From Metallyticus violacea (Eukaryota > Arthropoda > Insecta > Mantodea > Metallyticidae), in contig CM060842.1 of the NCBI GenBank assembly GCA_030762175.1, positions 61,068,501 through 61,132,500 of the forward strand: DNA of 64,000 nucleotides, read 5' to 3'. Every line of letters starts with the position of its first letter. The stretch's first letter is position 1. Below, in pieces: positions 11,752 through 23,880 of the stretch. The position numbers and the translations under genes were made by a program. Below the pieces are notes generated by a model. That model was not told the origin of the DNA. It did not search any database and saw only the letters and a list, made by a program, of their open reading frames with translations.

Positions 11752-14234
11752 TGTATTATTGCCCAATATTGGCCTCCTAGCAGTCCCAGCCTAAATCCCC
11801 TGGAGGTCAGTGCTCGATGTATGCTTTGGAAGAGTCCTTGTAGTCAGCAGTGGCGGATTTCCCACTAGAGATTGTACATGTTGCTACAGATGAATGATAA
11901 AAGATCCCTCGGTCATGTGTGGGAAGAAAGAAAAAAAAAGTCACGTTGATAACTGATACTAAGCGTTTGGGAATGCATGAGAAAATAACACATCAAAAGA
12001 CGAACAAATATTACAATAGGTTATAGTTACTTAAATACAATCTCGTAACAATATTTATGGCACGATCAGGTAAGTTATGTCCACTTGTTTTTATTGTTAG
12101 TGCTACTGCTATCCTTCTTTTTGCCATTAACACGAAATAAAAATAAATAAATAAATAAAACGTGCACAAATGCTATATAGTTGCTAAAACGAAAAAATGA
12201 ATAATACTCAATAAAAATAGGTGGGAAATGAAGCACAGAGATCATTCTTCGTAGAAAAGTTAAATTACTATATATTTTCTGCAATTTTAATTATTACCAA
12301 TATATCTATTTCCAGATGTCAACTTTTAAAAATAACTTTCGAATATTTCACCTTCAATTTACTGTTGTATTTAGCTCAGCTCAGCTGTAATCCCACTATT
12401 CGACTGTGGGAGAGGAGGAACATATTAAAACCAACAAAAATAAAATAAAATTAACGAGTTTTATGAAAAGGCACTTCAATTAAATGTATCCACATAAAAT
12501 TTACATACAGACTCAGTTGTAGGTATGAATCGTTTGAAAAAAGGCAGGCAACTTTATATACTATTGCAGTGTATAAAAATACTTTTGTTTTTAGAAAGAA
12601 GAGGGTGAAAAATTATATCTGACAGCTCACGTTTCGCTTCCTTTTCCGCTAAAACATTTTGTATGCCTTTGAGCTTGCCGGAGATACAATATTCTGTTTA
12701 AAAACCGTCGCGTACGTTTTATTTCAGCAATATTCATTTCAGGGGCTATTTTCAACACCACTAACACCTGAGGGTCGTATCTGAACATTTTATTCTTTAT
12801 TTTACAGCAAATGTTAAGTTTTTGAGCTTGAGTACTTGTGAATTTTTCCGCCAAAGAATATTTAATTTAATATCCGTTCCTTTCTACATTTGCTATGGAG
12901 TGTAAAATCTGTTACAAAGAGAAAGAAAACACGAATAAAAGCCAGTTACACAGAGCTATCTATGTTGATTACATCCATTTAATGTCCTTCGTACGTTTCC
13001 CGGAGCTGCTGCACGATCGCGACTGCAAAATGTCTCATAAAACCACCTTAAAAGTCCTAAAGTACGTCAGAGTTCCTACACAGAACAAGGATAGCAAGTT
13101 TGTTTTGAGCTCCATGTATGTCGATCTTTAAACCCTTGTTGGGCAGCTGATTAACAAAGTGCTCCTTGGCCTAACCAAGGTCTTCCTACCTTCCCTATAT
13201 AAAAACTACGTTCAAAGTAATGCGAAACAATATAGATGAGTATGCAAAATTCATTTAAGAAGAGCAAGCTCTGTGTGTGGGTGTGTGTGTGTGTTTTTCG
13301 CCCGGATTTGCAGAAATCTCAAAGGACCCTACATTTCTGTCACCTCCAAACTCTTCATTATTTATAAATTCACTATAGCAAAAACTGCATGAAATAATAA
13401 ATGAGATGCAAATGTGAATAATTTTAATAGTCAGTGCCTCCGTGTGAGAAACAAAGATGTGCCTGATTTGGGGAAAAGAGTGCTATTACCATAACGTGAT
13501 ATTTCATTTAAAAGTGATAGTAAGGGGGTTACAAAACTTCCGAATTATATGATAACTTACTGGCATCATTTTGAACGTTCAAGGTATATTATAAAACTTT
13601 TGAGAAAGCGCATGGGTGTTCTTATTAGCTGGTTGATCTTCCAATATGCTTTATTAGGAAGATTGCGGGCTGTTGCTCAGCCAACTCTTATATTTTGAAA
13701 GGATTTTTAAAATGAATACAAAATATCTTTGCTATTATTGCTACGAAAGTTACGACGTAATCGACAATATGCTTACTGGAACATGTTTAAATGTATGTAC
13801 ATAGAAGATTTAATTTCTTTAAATTAATCTGGCATTTCTTTGGACTTGCTTCAAGTTCAAGAAAAATCACTTCTCGTAATTTAGTAGTTTAATATTGAAA
13901 CATTTGAGATTTTTAGGAGTGAATGTAACAATTTTACTAGCTGGCACATAAATAGAATTCAGTAAATAGCTTCTTTCTCTGCTTTTGAATTAGACATTCC
14001 AAATGCTTCCAATAATACCTACAGTACAGTAAAACCTCATGTTAAACAAAAACCTTAATTCTTTCATTTTCACGTAAAATGCGATTTTATCTTCGTCACA
14101 CAGGAACTAACTAATCAAGTCATTTTGCAGTCATAGTAATATACACTTCTGTAAACAAAAGAAGTGCAGCATATCGATGCTTGTTATTCAATGCCAATAT
14201 TAAAATAGTGCAATACTTATCCCTGCATGCAAGA
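11752..14234. other. Unassigned non-coding sequence
   Basis: AT-rich, with a short (AAAT)n tract near 12138-12158 and a GT-rich tract near 13274-13294. Open frames are short and carry no recognisable domain. Confidence 0.4.
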
Positions 14235-14680
14235 TAACCTCACTCATTGTATATGTCAGGTGGTTGCATGCTGGGAGAAGTTAATCGCCAAAGCCGCATA
14301 ACTCATGTGCAGGTAACAGCTTGTAGTTAGAGGAGCTTTGTTTGCGAGCGGTTTTGCCTTCAAGTGTTATTTGGAGCTTTTATTATATGTAAATTGTGTG
14401 CTAATTATGGCTTTTAACAGGTTTTTAATGTACGATACATTTTAGAAAAGGATTCTTTCAGAAGAGTGATAAGGCGATTCTCAAGAAAATATACCAGATA
14501 GAGAAATGTTCGCCAGCTTGTTAAAAATGCATCTCTCAATAACAAGAAAGTGCTCTGAACCGGATGTTCTTACGGGAGAAAAGTGGATAAAAAGACAGAA
14601 ATTTTCTACACAGATGCCGGCAATGTATTGCCGCTGAGGGGCATAATGATAACATCTCTCATACAGTAAAAATATAAATA
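14235..14680 (+). repeat. HTH-bearing repeat, copy 2
   Basis: Homologous to 11285-11751 (opposite strand) and 57435-57810. The leader (TGCAGGTAACAGCTTGTAGTT near 14309) leads to a disrupted coding relic reading VIRRFSRKYTR...NVRQLVKN, in the same place as the relic in copy 1. The shared block GCCGGCAATGTATTGCCGCTGAGG lies near 14616-14640, and CATCTCTCATA near 14655. The 5' terminal motif present in the other two copies is not recognisable here. Confidence 0.6.
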
Positions 14681-17035
14681 TGTGCGGCGACTTTTGTCTC
14701 TCCTTTTTTGAGTGGCGCTTGGGCGGTCCGTAAGTCAAATATTCGCTTATTATGTTACACATGTAACATAACTTTAGTTTAGCACTAATACAAAGTGGAT
14801 AAGATTTCTGAGTGATGAAAGCATACAGCTCAGAGCGCACCTTGAACCTCGAGTAAGTATATCCTTATACACCACCTACTTTAGAGATGAGGGGGGTGGA
14901 GTAACATTAAACACAAGCGAGTCAAGTCTTAGAGAAGTTTGAGAAACATCAAGGGTGGATGCTGTCCGGAATGAGAACTCCAAACAAGCAGTGAATGCTA
15001 AACAGAGAGAGTGAGGAAGCCTTCTCTTCTTGCGGACATGTTCTCAAACTACACTAGAAATACGAAAGCAAAAGCAAGTAGAGCAGAAAATGGACATCGA
15101 AAGGACTGACATATCTACAACTACAGATTTGGATGTGAAAACAAATATAAAACGTCCATGCGTTTTTAAGATATCTCATTAACAGAAATTTGTTTTTATT
15201 TCATCCTGCACGTAAAAATGAGCATGCCGCCTACACCCTTATTAATTAATGATACTTAGCCGTTTTTTTTTTCTTTTATTTTATTCTCTATAACAAATTA
15301 CATCGCCTAAGAAATTTCCTCGAAATGATAAATGACTTTACAAAGGCACAACGATTTCACAGTTCTAGGTGTGTTTGAAATTTGAATACGAAGACTTCTC
15401 GACTTATTTCTCATATCAAGAGTGACTCGTTAATAAGGGTCATGTGCCCCCACTCAAAGAAATGTCATATTTATTTATCATTTTCTGTTTTACTAGTCAG
15501 CTTGCATGAAAACAGCGATTAGTTCTTAATTGTATCTTAAAGAGCATTTTCTCTCTACTGTAATAGCGGCAGCATGTGGTGAGCGAGGGAAGCTCATGGC
15601 CAGTCCGAAAACTGTTACGCTTTAAACTTTATCTTCATGGGTCAGCAAAGATTTACAAGGTCTTATATTTGTCTTCCTTCAAGATGGGTTGGTAGCATTT
15701 CTCCTGCTTATTTCTGTGTACTCTTGGGCCAGCAGGATGACGAACCATGGTCACTGTTTGGTATTCTCTGCTTTCTTATGAACTACATGTCGAGAGCTGC
15801 TGACACCACGCATTACTGACTAGTGGTTGTTTTCGCACTTTCAAGTTCGACGGTCTGTGTGTTAAAAGTTGACTTTCATACGGTTAAATGTTAAGTAAGA
15901 AAAAGTGTATCTATTTGTTTGGTAATGATTAAAATGGACGTTTTATTAAAGACTGCGTTTTCGCGTCTAACTTTAACTGTTAAGTTGGGCCTCATCAACC
16001 GAAAGCTATAGGTTACTCAGCAAGACGCCAGATTTTTTTTTTGTTTTGTTTTGTTTAATGGTTTGAAAAATGGGGGTAAAACGTTGAAAGATTCATAACA
16101 TTCATTGCTGTTTCTGAATTGACTGCAGAAGGCTTAAGGTGTACTTTTAAGCTGAATTAAGAGTTCCACATAAACTAGCAGTTTATAGCATAAACATACA
16201 GTTATGAGAGAATATCAAGGAGAAATACGTCTTGATAACAAGAGATCTTCCCCCACGCCATTTGGGTATGGCCCTGGCCACGAACCGCCACTGCCTCGTA
16301 AACAGATATTTCAAAAACTATGGCTCAGGTGTTATTAATTTTTTGTTATTCTGCACATTTTAATAGACAACAGATGAATATTTTAAATGCCTTTTGACTC
16401 TGCTTCAACTTAAAAAATAACTGCGATCATTTTATTGCGCACATCATTTGTCGCACACCGACATTGAATGACCACGTTTTCGCATGTTTTGAAATGTAAC
16501 CGACTCTTGTCTAGATGCTGACTATGTAATCAGAAAAGCACATCCATACGTCCCTACGATTGGTCAACACACAATCCATACATCTTACATGAATCGCCAC
16601 TGCACTTGCAGAAGATGCGGCTTTTGTGTGTGATTTCTCGACGAATAGCGGGCCCGATTTTTTTATGAAAACCTTGAGGAATTGATGAATTCCATTAACC
16701 CTACAAAGGGTGTCAACAAACATGGTGTGAAGTGTTCGGACATGTCTTCAAGAAAAAGGTGGACATTTACAACACTTGTTGTGAGACATTACCATTTGTC
16801 CATAACAACAATGTCATGTATCAATCAAATGTATTTCTGTAATATTTCCGTGGTGGAATTATAGTGTATAGTATCACAATGTACACGATAAAATGATCAC
16901 CCTATATATACCGGAATTCTTAATTATTTTATTTAAACACTTTATAAAATAATAGTAGGAAAACATTCTTTATGTCTGTATAGTCTTCAAATAACATACC
17001 TTTGCAGACAAAAAAAAAAAAAAAAAAAAAATCCA
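14681..17035. other. Unassigned non-coding sequence
   Basis: AT-rich with several T or A runs, including an A run at about 17009-17031 just before the foldback element. The stretch 16440-16900 is somewhat less AT-rich, with short overlapping open frames on both strands. It may be a decayed mobile element, but no motif could be assigned. Confidence 0.4.
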
Positions 17036-17740
17036 CCAGTTCAACATGGGATGACGCCGTTGGCATTCAAAGCTTTACTGAATGATTATATTTCTTACCT
17101 GGTTCTCGTGTATAATATATTGTAATCATATTAGGAAAAAGTCCACAAAAAGAAACCATCTGTACCCTGTCCGTCTATGCCTAGGTGGATTAGGTATTTT
17201 ATTATCCGTGAACGAAAACGTAAATTCTACCAAACGTTGGAAATAAAAAAGCCACTAATAATAAATTCACATATTCGTAAAAAAGTAGACATTACAATAA
17301 AAATGTCAAGAGGAGATAAAACCTACGGCCTCTTGCACCGCTGCTATAGTACGCACGATACCTTTGAGATAACTCCATAAAAGCAACTGTTTAACTGTTT
17401 AGTCATGATGATTGTTGTTTAAAGGGCGAAAAACACATCGGTGCAAGAGGCCGTAGGTTCGATCACCTCCTGATATTTTTACTCATTTTTATGGCAATGT
17501 CTTCTACGAACATGTGAATTTATTATTTGTGGCGGTTTTATTTCCAACGCTTGGTAGAATTTGCGTTTTCGTCCACGGATAATAAAATACCTTATCCACC
17601 TAGCCATAGTTAATTTCTTTTTTGTGGAATTTTTGCTGTTACATTTACAATATATTATAAACGAGGACCAGGTAAGAAATGCATAATCATTCCGTAAAAC
17701 TGTGAATGCCACCGACGTCACCTCCCATATTGGACCAAAA
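17036..17740. mobile_element. Long foldback (inverted-repeat) element
   Basis: The left arm (about 17036-17345) and the right arm (about 17440-17740) are reverse complements over nearly their whole length. Paired landmarks include GACGCCGTTGGCATTCA with TGAATGCCACCGACGTC, TTTCTTACCTGGTTCTCGTG with the matching AGGACCAGGTAAGAAAT, ATAAATTCACAT with ATGTGAATTTAT, and CCTACGGCCTCTTGCACCG with CGGTGCAAGAGGCCGTAGG. About 95 bp separate the arms. There is no coding capacity; open frames in the two arms are mirror images. The structure fits a foldback/MITE-type DNA transposon or a two-copy inverted duplication. Its RNA would form a hairpin of roughly 290 bp. Confidence 0.85.
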
Positions 17741-17815
17741 CAATTTGGATCAATTTTCTTTGTAGCAACAGGATTTCAGGGCTTACACATAATTATTGGA
17801 ACAACTTTTCTTAAA
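17739..17815 (+). pseudogene. Nuclear mitochondrial fragment: cox3, C-terminal half
   Basis: Translation gives GSIFFVATGFQGLHIIIGTT, the highly conserved transmembrane segment of cytochrome c oxidase subunit III around the GFHG motif, with His changed to Gln. Codon use is strongly A/T-ended like insect mtDNA. The match stops at about TTTCTT (17812); the following AT-rich 80 bp may also be organellar but could not be assigned. It begins immediately after the foldback element. The fragment is too short to be functional. Confidence 0.8.
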
Positions 17816-18726
17816 CTAATATTTTATTTAAACTACCCTTTGATATTACAATTTTAATAAAAATAAGAATAATATTAGGAATAATTTTCTAAAGTCATTA
17901 GCGCACAATGTTTAGTCAGGCTATGTACTGATCGTTTACCAAAACAATATATAAGTATCAGCCACAAGGTAGAAAAGACGTCAGTAGACCCCTAGTAGTT
18001 CGGAAACATGCTATATGATGAAGCTTTATAAGGTTTTGTAGAAGCGCTTTCTCGAAAAGTATCTGCTAAACTTGGAGAGGGATTTTTCTCTCAGATGCGA
18101 GCACTGTGATCTTCACCCGTGCCAAAACTTGGCAAGGTTCTGGTATCGCGAGGGGCTACGCTCCGACACGTACATTCGTATCGGCTGATTGCGCTGCTGG
18201 CGCGACAACAGAAAACTGCAGATAATTCCTCCACCATACGCTTTCCTGGAAAACAGATAACCTTGGGCTTGGCCAGAAGAACTCTCCCTTCAGGAATTCG
18301 GCTTCAGGTTTTTACAGCGTACATCGCGACCACAAACTCGCACTCAAGGTCATACGCCTGTGGTTTCTACTGCACTTATGAAGACTTTGTGGTCTAATTT
18401 CGTCCACTTTTGGAGCGCATCTCTAACAAATGAATTCATTTGGAACACGGGTATCTGAAGTAGAAGCTTGGGAAACGTCTCCTCCCCCCGTATGAAACTA
18501 GGAAGAAAAACAATTTGAAGAACATCTCTGGTACACGTAAGAACAATGATTGCCTCAACAGATGTCTATGACCGAAAGGTGTACTATTCTATTCCATGCG
18601 ATTGCATATTTCCCAGTAATGTCTTATTATTCTGTAATCTTGAATAGGCTCCTCATAGCTTATAGATAAATTAAATTAAAAATATTTCTATCTTTTTACT
18701 AGGGCACTCACAAATATTGTTTGTTT
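17816..18726. other. Unassigned sequence between cox3 fragment and SINE A
   Basis: The segment 18119-18397 is richer in GC than its surroundings and stays open for 92 codons, but it has no recognisable domain or splice context. The rest is AT-rich and featureless. Confidence 0.4.
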
Positions 18727-19024
18727 GTCGGTCCTGGTGGTGTAGTGGTTACCATACTTGCCTCCTAAACCCAAGATCGCGGGTTCGAACTCGGCCAGGA
18801 CCGATGGATTTTTTCGGGGCGTAAAAATCCTAAGTATGGCTTCCTTCGGAAGGGATGTAAAGACGTGGGTCCCGTGTCGTACATTTGCGGCACGAAAAAG
18901 AACCTCAAGCCTGAAAGAGAGGCCTCTGAGCAAAATTTGTCGGCCGTTTCACGCCCTGAGTTGAATGAGACGCTGATGACCTGAGATGTTAAAGAGCGTC
19001 CATAAATAAATAAATAAATAAAAA
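18727..19024 (+). repeat. SINE family A, full-length reference copy
   Basis: The tRNA-like head begins GTCGGTCCTGGTGGTGTAGTGG, with the pol III A box TGGTGTAGTGG at about 18737 and the B box GGTTCGAACTC at about 18782. The acceptor-like GGTCCTGG can pair with CCAGGACC at about 18796, so the cloverleaf ancestry is visible. The body includes CCTAAGTATGGCTTCCTTCG, GGCACGAAAAAGAACCTCAA and GCTGATGACCTGAGATGTTA. The tail is (TAAA)n-like at about 19001-19024. No clear target-site duplication. About 295 bp; the best copy for building a consensus. Confidence 0.9.
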
Positions 19025-21509
19025 GTAATCCCAACTTCCATTACATGACGCTGCTGGACCTTCCCATTTGATATGAGTTTATTTTCAAATGAAGCGTTAG
19101 CTATATGACAAAGTTACAATACTTTTTCTTGCACATCCTGATCTTTGCCCGCTCTCGTTGGTGACATTTATCCTCAAACCACCAAATTCGCAATTGCTGT
19201 ACAGTTTACGGAGCATAAACATTTGTAAACAGTGTTATCAACGTGTGAACTTTCGACTTCTCAATATTTTCAGCACGAACTGCTTTTTGATCAATAAAGA
19301 AATTTGAACCACACGAGAATATAGTCGCTCAGATACCCAGATAAATGTTCGTCCGCGATTGTGCTATTGTCGATCCTATGTTTAGTGACATTTCTATCAC
19401 AATTCTCCTTATGTCATCTAGGCTTTCAGGTATAAAGGTAATTAAACATTTGACTGGAGGGAATTCCTGTTCCCTTTGGTACGACACAGAGAAAGCAAAT
19501 GTGTGGGTTACCACTTTATACAAAAATTACTTGGATTACCAATTGTAACATTAACAACATCCTCCCACTGATGTTTGCAGGTGTCACTATGCGAACGTAT
19601 AGTAAAATTAAGCCTTAGGGCTACCCTGAAAAGGTGAATTGATAATATGGAAGAAAATGATAACTTGATAAAGTTTAAGGATACCATTAAATACAATTTA
19701 TTTAAATATCCTTCAAATATAATTATTTGAAAATACCAAAAACAGTGAATGTAACGTGCGCATAATAAATATTGGTATGATGCGAATTGAACACACTAGA
19801 TAATGTCATCACATTATTTAAAATAAATGTATCCACGACAATTTATAAGTAAGTTGGCACATTTTACTATAAACTTAGTTATACTTAGGACAAAACGACA
19901 ATAATTAACTAGACTACAAACAACTTACCTTCATATTACAAAAAAAAAAAAAAAAAAAAGTATGACTATACATTTCATTATTAAGACAATTTCTCTTTGA
20001 ATATATGACTTAATGTTGTGAAAATTACCTTAAACATTAATAAACTAGCTAAGGAGAAAACCTTGATTTAAAAAAAACTATTAAAATTTAGAAATAATAT
20101 TATAAAATCTACTGTTTTTACAGCTTGCCATAATAATACCTGAATACCTGGGTCACTGTATACCCACCCAAGAGACTTCTTGAAAATAAATAATTGTTAA
20201 ACCAAAATAATAATCCCAAAGAGGACTGACTGTCTTGATGACTGCGCCTATTCTCAGTCAATGCATAGGAAAGCCAGTTAACCTATATGCTTATTAATTA
20301 TTAATAGGGAAGGCATATCGCCAATATGTGAACGCTTCCAACATGAGGTCATTCCTTCAAGATTCGAGAAGCTATAGCAACTTAGGGGAGAAAAAGTTTT
20401 TGGTAGACATACGAGCGCAAGACCAGTACACCTTTGTTTCCGTGCTGATGCCTAAAGTCAGCCGCAATTTACTGTTACGAAAGCAAGCATTATTTTCGTG
20501 TTTGTGTTGTTATAACTCATTTTGCTGTTAAGAGGCCAATATAACTGATTCCTCCTTCTTATTACAATCTACTGGCGTGCCAAAATGTTCGTGAAGTAAA
20601 TTACATTGTTGTGTACAGTACCAGGACAGAGAAATGGTAAAATCTACAGACATTTAATGGAAATATCACGAGACTTAAAAGAATTACGTTGCTAATGAAT
20701 GCAAATTATTTCATTAAATGAAGTCAGAAATGTGCGAAGACTGCACACGAACACTACTTCGAACAACTCCTATGACGCAATGTGAAATAAAACTAACACT
20801 GGGTCCATGTTATTATTGATCAAAGTTTTGCCAGTAGAAATGCTTGAGGAATATGTCCATCGATAGTACAGGAGACTGACAGGAGCTTGCGCTCATGCGG
20901 CTTGCGTTTAGCAATGGCAGCAGGCAAAAAATAACTGTATTAAGACAGGAAAATACTGACGCAGCTCAGAGGAATGTCAGCGACTCAAATAGTGCCAAAT
21001 ATGGAGCTTTTCTACTTAGTTTTAAAAATAAAGCTTAGTCAAATTTTTCTGACTTTTAACACACAAACTACACAATCGACAGTTGCTAATTTGCGAGACA
21101 GAATGTTAGTCATTTCAGTTCATACTTACATTTTTATTTCCTTAACTTGGTAATTTTAGTTTTTGTTTTTCATTATTACAACAGTAACCAGATAAGTTAC
21201 TATATTGTTTTAATAGTGTTATAGTTTTTTCTTCTTTATTCTTGAGAGGATCCATTTTGGTACCTCCGACTCAAGTTCTCTAGCATTATAATTTTCATCT
21301 TAATTATTTTATTGACCTTAAGTTAATTTTTTCTGTATATATTTCTTGAAATGCTTCTCGACTACAGATGATACATATCTTATTGGTTAGACAATTCACT
21401 GGAGATCAGAAAACATTTACTCATCATCATTTAACACTTTTGTACAAATGGATGAAAATGAAACAACATTAAAACCAGCAACGTCCCTTTATTTCCCCTA
21501 TACCGATAC
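19025..21509. other. Unassigned non-coding sequence
   Basis: AT-rich with a poly-A run at about 19940-19959. No gene, tRNA or known repeat recognised. Confidence 0.4.
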
Positions 21510-21510
21510 T

Positions 21511-21775
21511 TCATATAATTTCAAACCCGGCCAAGATCGATGGATTTTTTTCGGGTGTAAAAATCCTAAGTATGGCTTCTTTCGGAAGGGCAGTAAAGCC
21601 GTGGTCCCGTGTTGTACATTTACAGCACGAAAAAGAACCTCAAGCCTGAAAGAAAAGGCCTCTAAGCAAAATTAGTCGGCCGTTTCACGCCCGGAATTGA
21701 ATGGGACGCTGATGAACTGAGGTGTTAAAGAGCGCCCTTAAATAAAACGAATCAATCAATTCATATAATTTCAAA
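21511..21775 (+). repeat. 5'-truncated SINE A with perfect target-site duplication
   Basis: The body begins inside the tRNA-like region, just after the B box (CCCGGCCAAGATCGATGG at about 21526), and runs to an AATAAAACGAATCAATCAA tail. It is flanked by an exact direct repeat, TCATATAATTTCAAA, at 21511-21525 and 21761-21775, which extends one base further upstream to 16 bp. The A and B boxes are both gone, so the copy could not be transcribed by pol III from its own promoter. The 5' truncation plus duplication is the signature of target-primed reverse transcription. Confidence 0.9.
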
Positions 21776-22798
21776 AATTCGATAAAATAACTATTATCGA
21801 ATTATTCTATAGGCGCAACTGCCATTCTATTTGCATTCTATATGCCATGGATGATTTTAAAGATTCTCTTGTGGAAGTAAATTATATGACGAATGGCGCG
21901 TTTTTCCAACCCATCAAGGAACAGTGGATGGATGCTTGGAGCTGTAGCAGATAATGGCAAATGAACCAATAATCATTAGGACAACACCAGTAATGGCAAA
22001 ATAAGAAAGGAAGCCAACATACCCTATCAATGTGTCACTGGGAGATTCTGATCTCGCTCGGGTATGAATAGCGAACATAATGTGTAACCTTACTTACATA
22101 AAATGAATTGGAAATGAAAGTAATCAGCAAAATTCGGTTTATCAACCGAAACGCCTCTTCTGCTCTTTCTGTCTTATTTCCGTACAAGATTAAATTTTAA
22201 TACGTCATTTCCGTGCTTTCCTCCTAATGGCCAACACAATTCTTTTGTGGGGAGTGGAATGAGGTAACAGGTAACTCACCTGACTCTCCAATATTACTTT
22301 GCGAAACAAAGTCACATAGGCACCTCTAATAAGGTATTTACTTACAGTTTGAAAACTTACTCCGAAGTGTGCGAATCTTTGTTAGACCTAACGCACGATA
22401 TATCTGCACTCAGTCTATGTCACACAGGCGAAACGGCTTCTATACTACTACCTGCTATGACAACATTGATCTCTTAGACTACTGCTGAGACCTCATGTAC
22501 AGTAAACTGCATTGCACTCTAGTTAACTAGTTGCATGTCAATAATCTCAAAAATAGCTAATTACATAAATTAAAGGTGGCATACAAACGCTTTCACTTTT
22601 ACTTGTTGCCATGCGAGTACTTTTCTCGCTCAAACACAGAACTAATGCTTTCTTAGAAATGATACCTGCTGCAGATGAAAATTGTGCGCAGGATATTCGA
22701 ACGCTCACTGAACACCTATCTCTTTCCCACAATAACGGACTTCAAGTGCAAATTTATCGTGCAGGAGCTCTACCATTAGTATTACAGTTGCGAGCGAA
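21776..22798. other. Unassigned non-coding sequence
   Basis: No gene recognised. The last 200 bp, just upstream of the CENP-B-like relic, have overlapping short open frames on both strands and may belong to the same decayed element. Confidence 0.4.
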
Positions 22799-22925
22799 AT
22801 GGCGAGCAAACGGAAACGTGTGGTGATAAAAATTGAAGAGAAACTGAGGCAGTGAGAAGAATAAAAAGCAGCGAAGCCCTCCGATGTGGCTGTAGATTAT
22901 GTTATTACATCAAATACTCCAGACT
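22799..22925 (+). pseudogene. CENP-B/pogo-like transposase N-terminus, broken
   Basis: Starting at an ATG at 22799, the frame reads MASKRKRVVIKIEEKLRQ and then a stop, with further codons giving KAAKPSDVAVDYV. This resembles the first HTH of CENP-B_N-type proteins (Tigger/pogo and jerky families), in which a basic KRK start is followed by IEEKL and a later DLAxEYG-type helix. Two stops interrupt it and the catalytic domain is absent. About 120 bp downstream, at 23048-23096, GAATTCACAGTTTAACCGAA and the following bases look like an element 3' end. It is probably an internally deleted pogo-like element. Confidence 0.6.
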
Positions 22926-23096
22926 CGTGAAAATGCAATTAAAACTTGAGCAGCAGCTTTATGAGATGTTTAAATTATTTTAAAAGCGTAGAGATAATAA
23001 ACTGTGTTTTATATGATATATTTTCAAAAATATGACGGAACTTTCTGGAATTCACAGTTTAACCGAAAAATTGTTTATTCGATTATCTCTGCTCTC

Positions 23097-23619
23097 ACTG
23101 TTTAGGTAAGTGAATTTCTATTATACTCCAACAATTAAAACCGTTTACTATCTTTACAACCTTAATACTCTCTCTATCGGATGCTTACAATACCCACATT
23201 GACAACAGACTGTCATAATGACTTACTGTCGTGTCTGGGCCAGCAGGCAGTCTGTAAGGATATGTATCTCTTCGGTACAATTAACAATGTTTATATCATA
23301 ACTACCTGGAGCAATTAGATGTTAAAGTTCTGCAATTTATATAGTTTCTTCTTTAAGGAAAAATATGAGCAGGTATAGAACAAATGTTGTTAAAATTCAC
23401 TGAATTTTGAAAGATGTAATTTAGGTAATAAGACTAGACAAGTTGCTTGAAGCACGTTACAGATATCGGAGGGGGGGGCAATAATATGGTATTATAAAGG
23501 AATTTTGGAATTATTTGAAAGTTCGCATAATTCAATGACATAATTAATCATTCAAGGCTGTGAATTAGGTGCTACGACGGGCATGCAGAAAATGACGAGC
23601 TGCTCCAGAGTAAAACAAT
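23097..23619. other. Unassigned non-coding sequence
   Basis: AT-rich; a short G run lies at 23471-23478. Nothing recognisable. Confidence 0.4.
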
Positions 23620-23880
23620 CTAAATTAATAAAAACTTCATTGTTTTTCAAAGTAACGTCCTTTCAAACTTCATTTTTTATGAACAACATACAAATTGTTT
23701 CTTGCTACGCCCTCCACATTCTCCAAGTATAATCTAATCTTGGGAAGAAAATCGCACCACGTAATTTTTCTTTCATTTTTATAAAAATAAAATAAAGACA
23801 GAGGGCCAAGTCTGGGGAATAGTGTGGATGCGACAGCATTCTTCTTTCAAAAACTCTTACTGGTTGTTCAAGAAGTGCAA
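23620..23880 (-). pseudogene. Mariner-like transposase C-terminal relic
   Basis: On the minus strand the frame reads LSHPHYSPDLALC and continues to MKEKLRGAIFF. This matches the mariner signature H-P-P-Y-S-P-D-L-A-P followed by the LK.LRG.RF-type segment, so the third catalytic Asp region is present. Stops follow within about 40 codons. The part upstream (24100-23880) may hold earlier coding sequence but is too degraded to align by eye. It is not obviously the same subfamily as the copies near 32 and 58 kb. Confidence 0.6.

Noticed and set aside
17177..17721. Two similar open frames on opposite strands
   Set aside because: They are mirror images in the arms of the foldback element, not independent genes.
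18727..18800. Candidate tRNA gene (intact A and B boxes)
   Set aside because: It is the head of a dispersed SINE with many copies; the anticodon arm does not form a proper stem.
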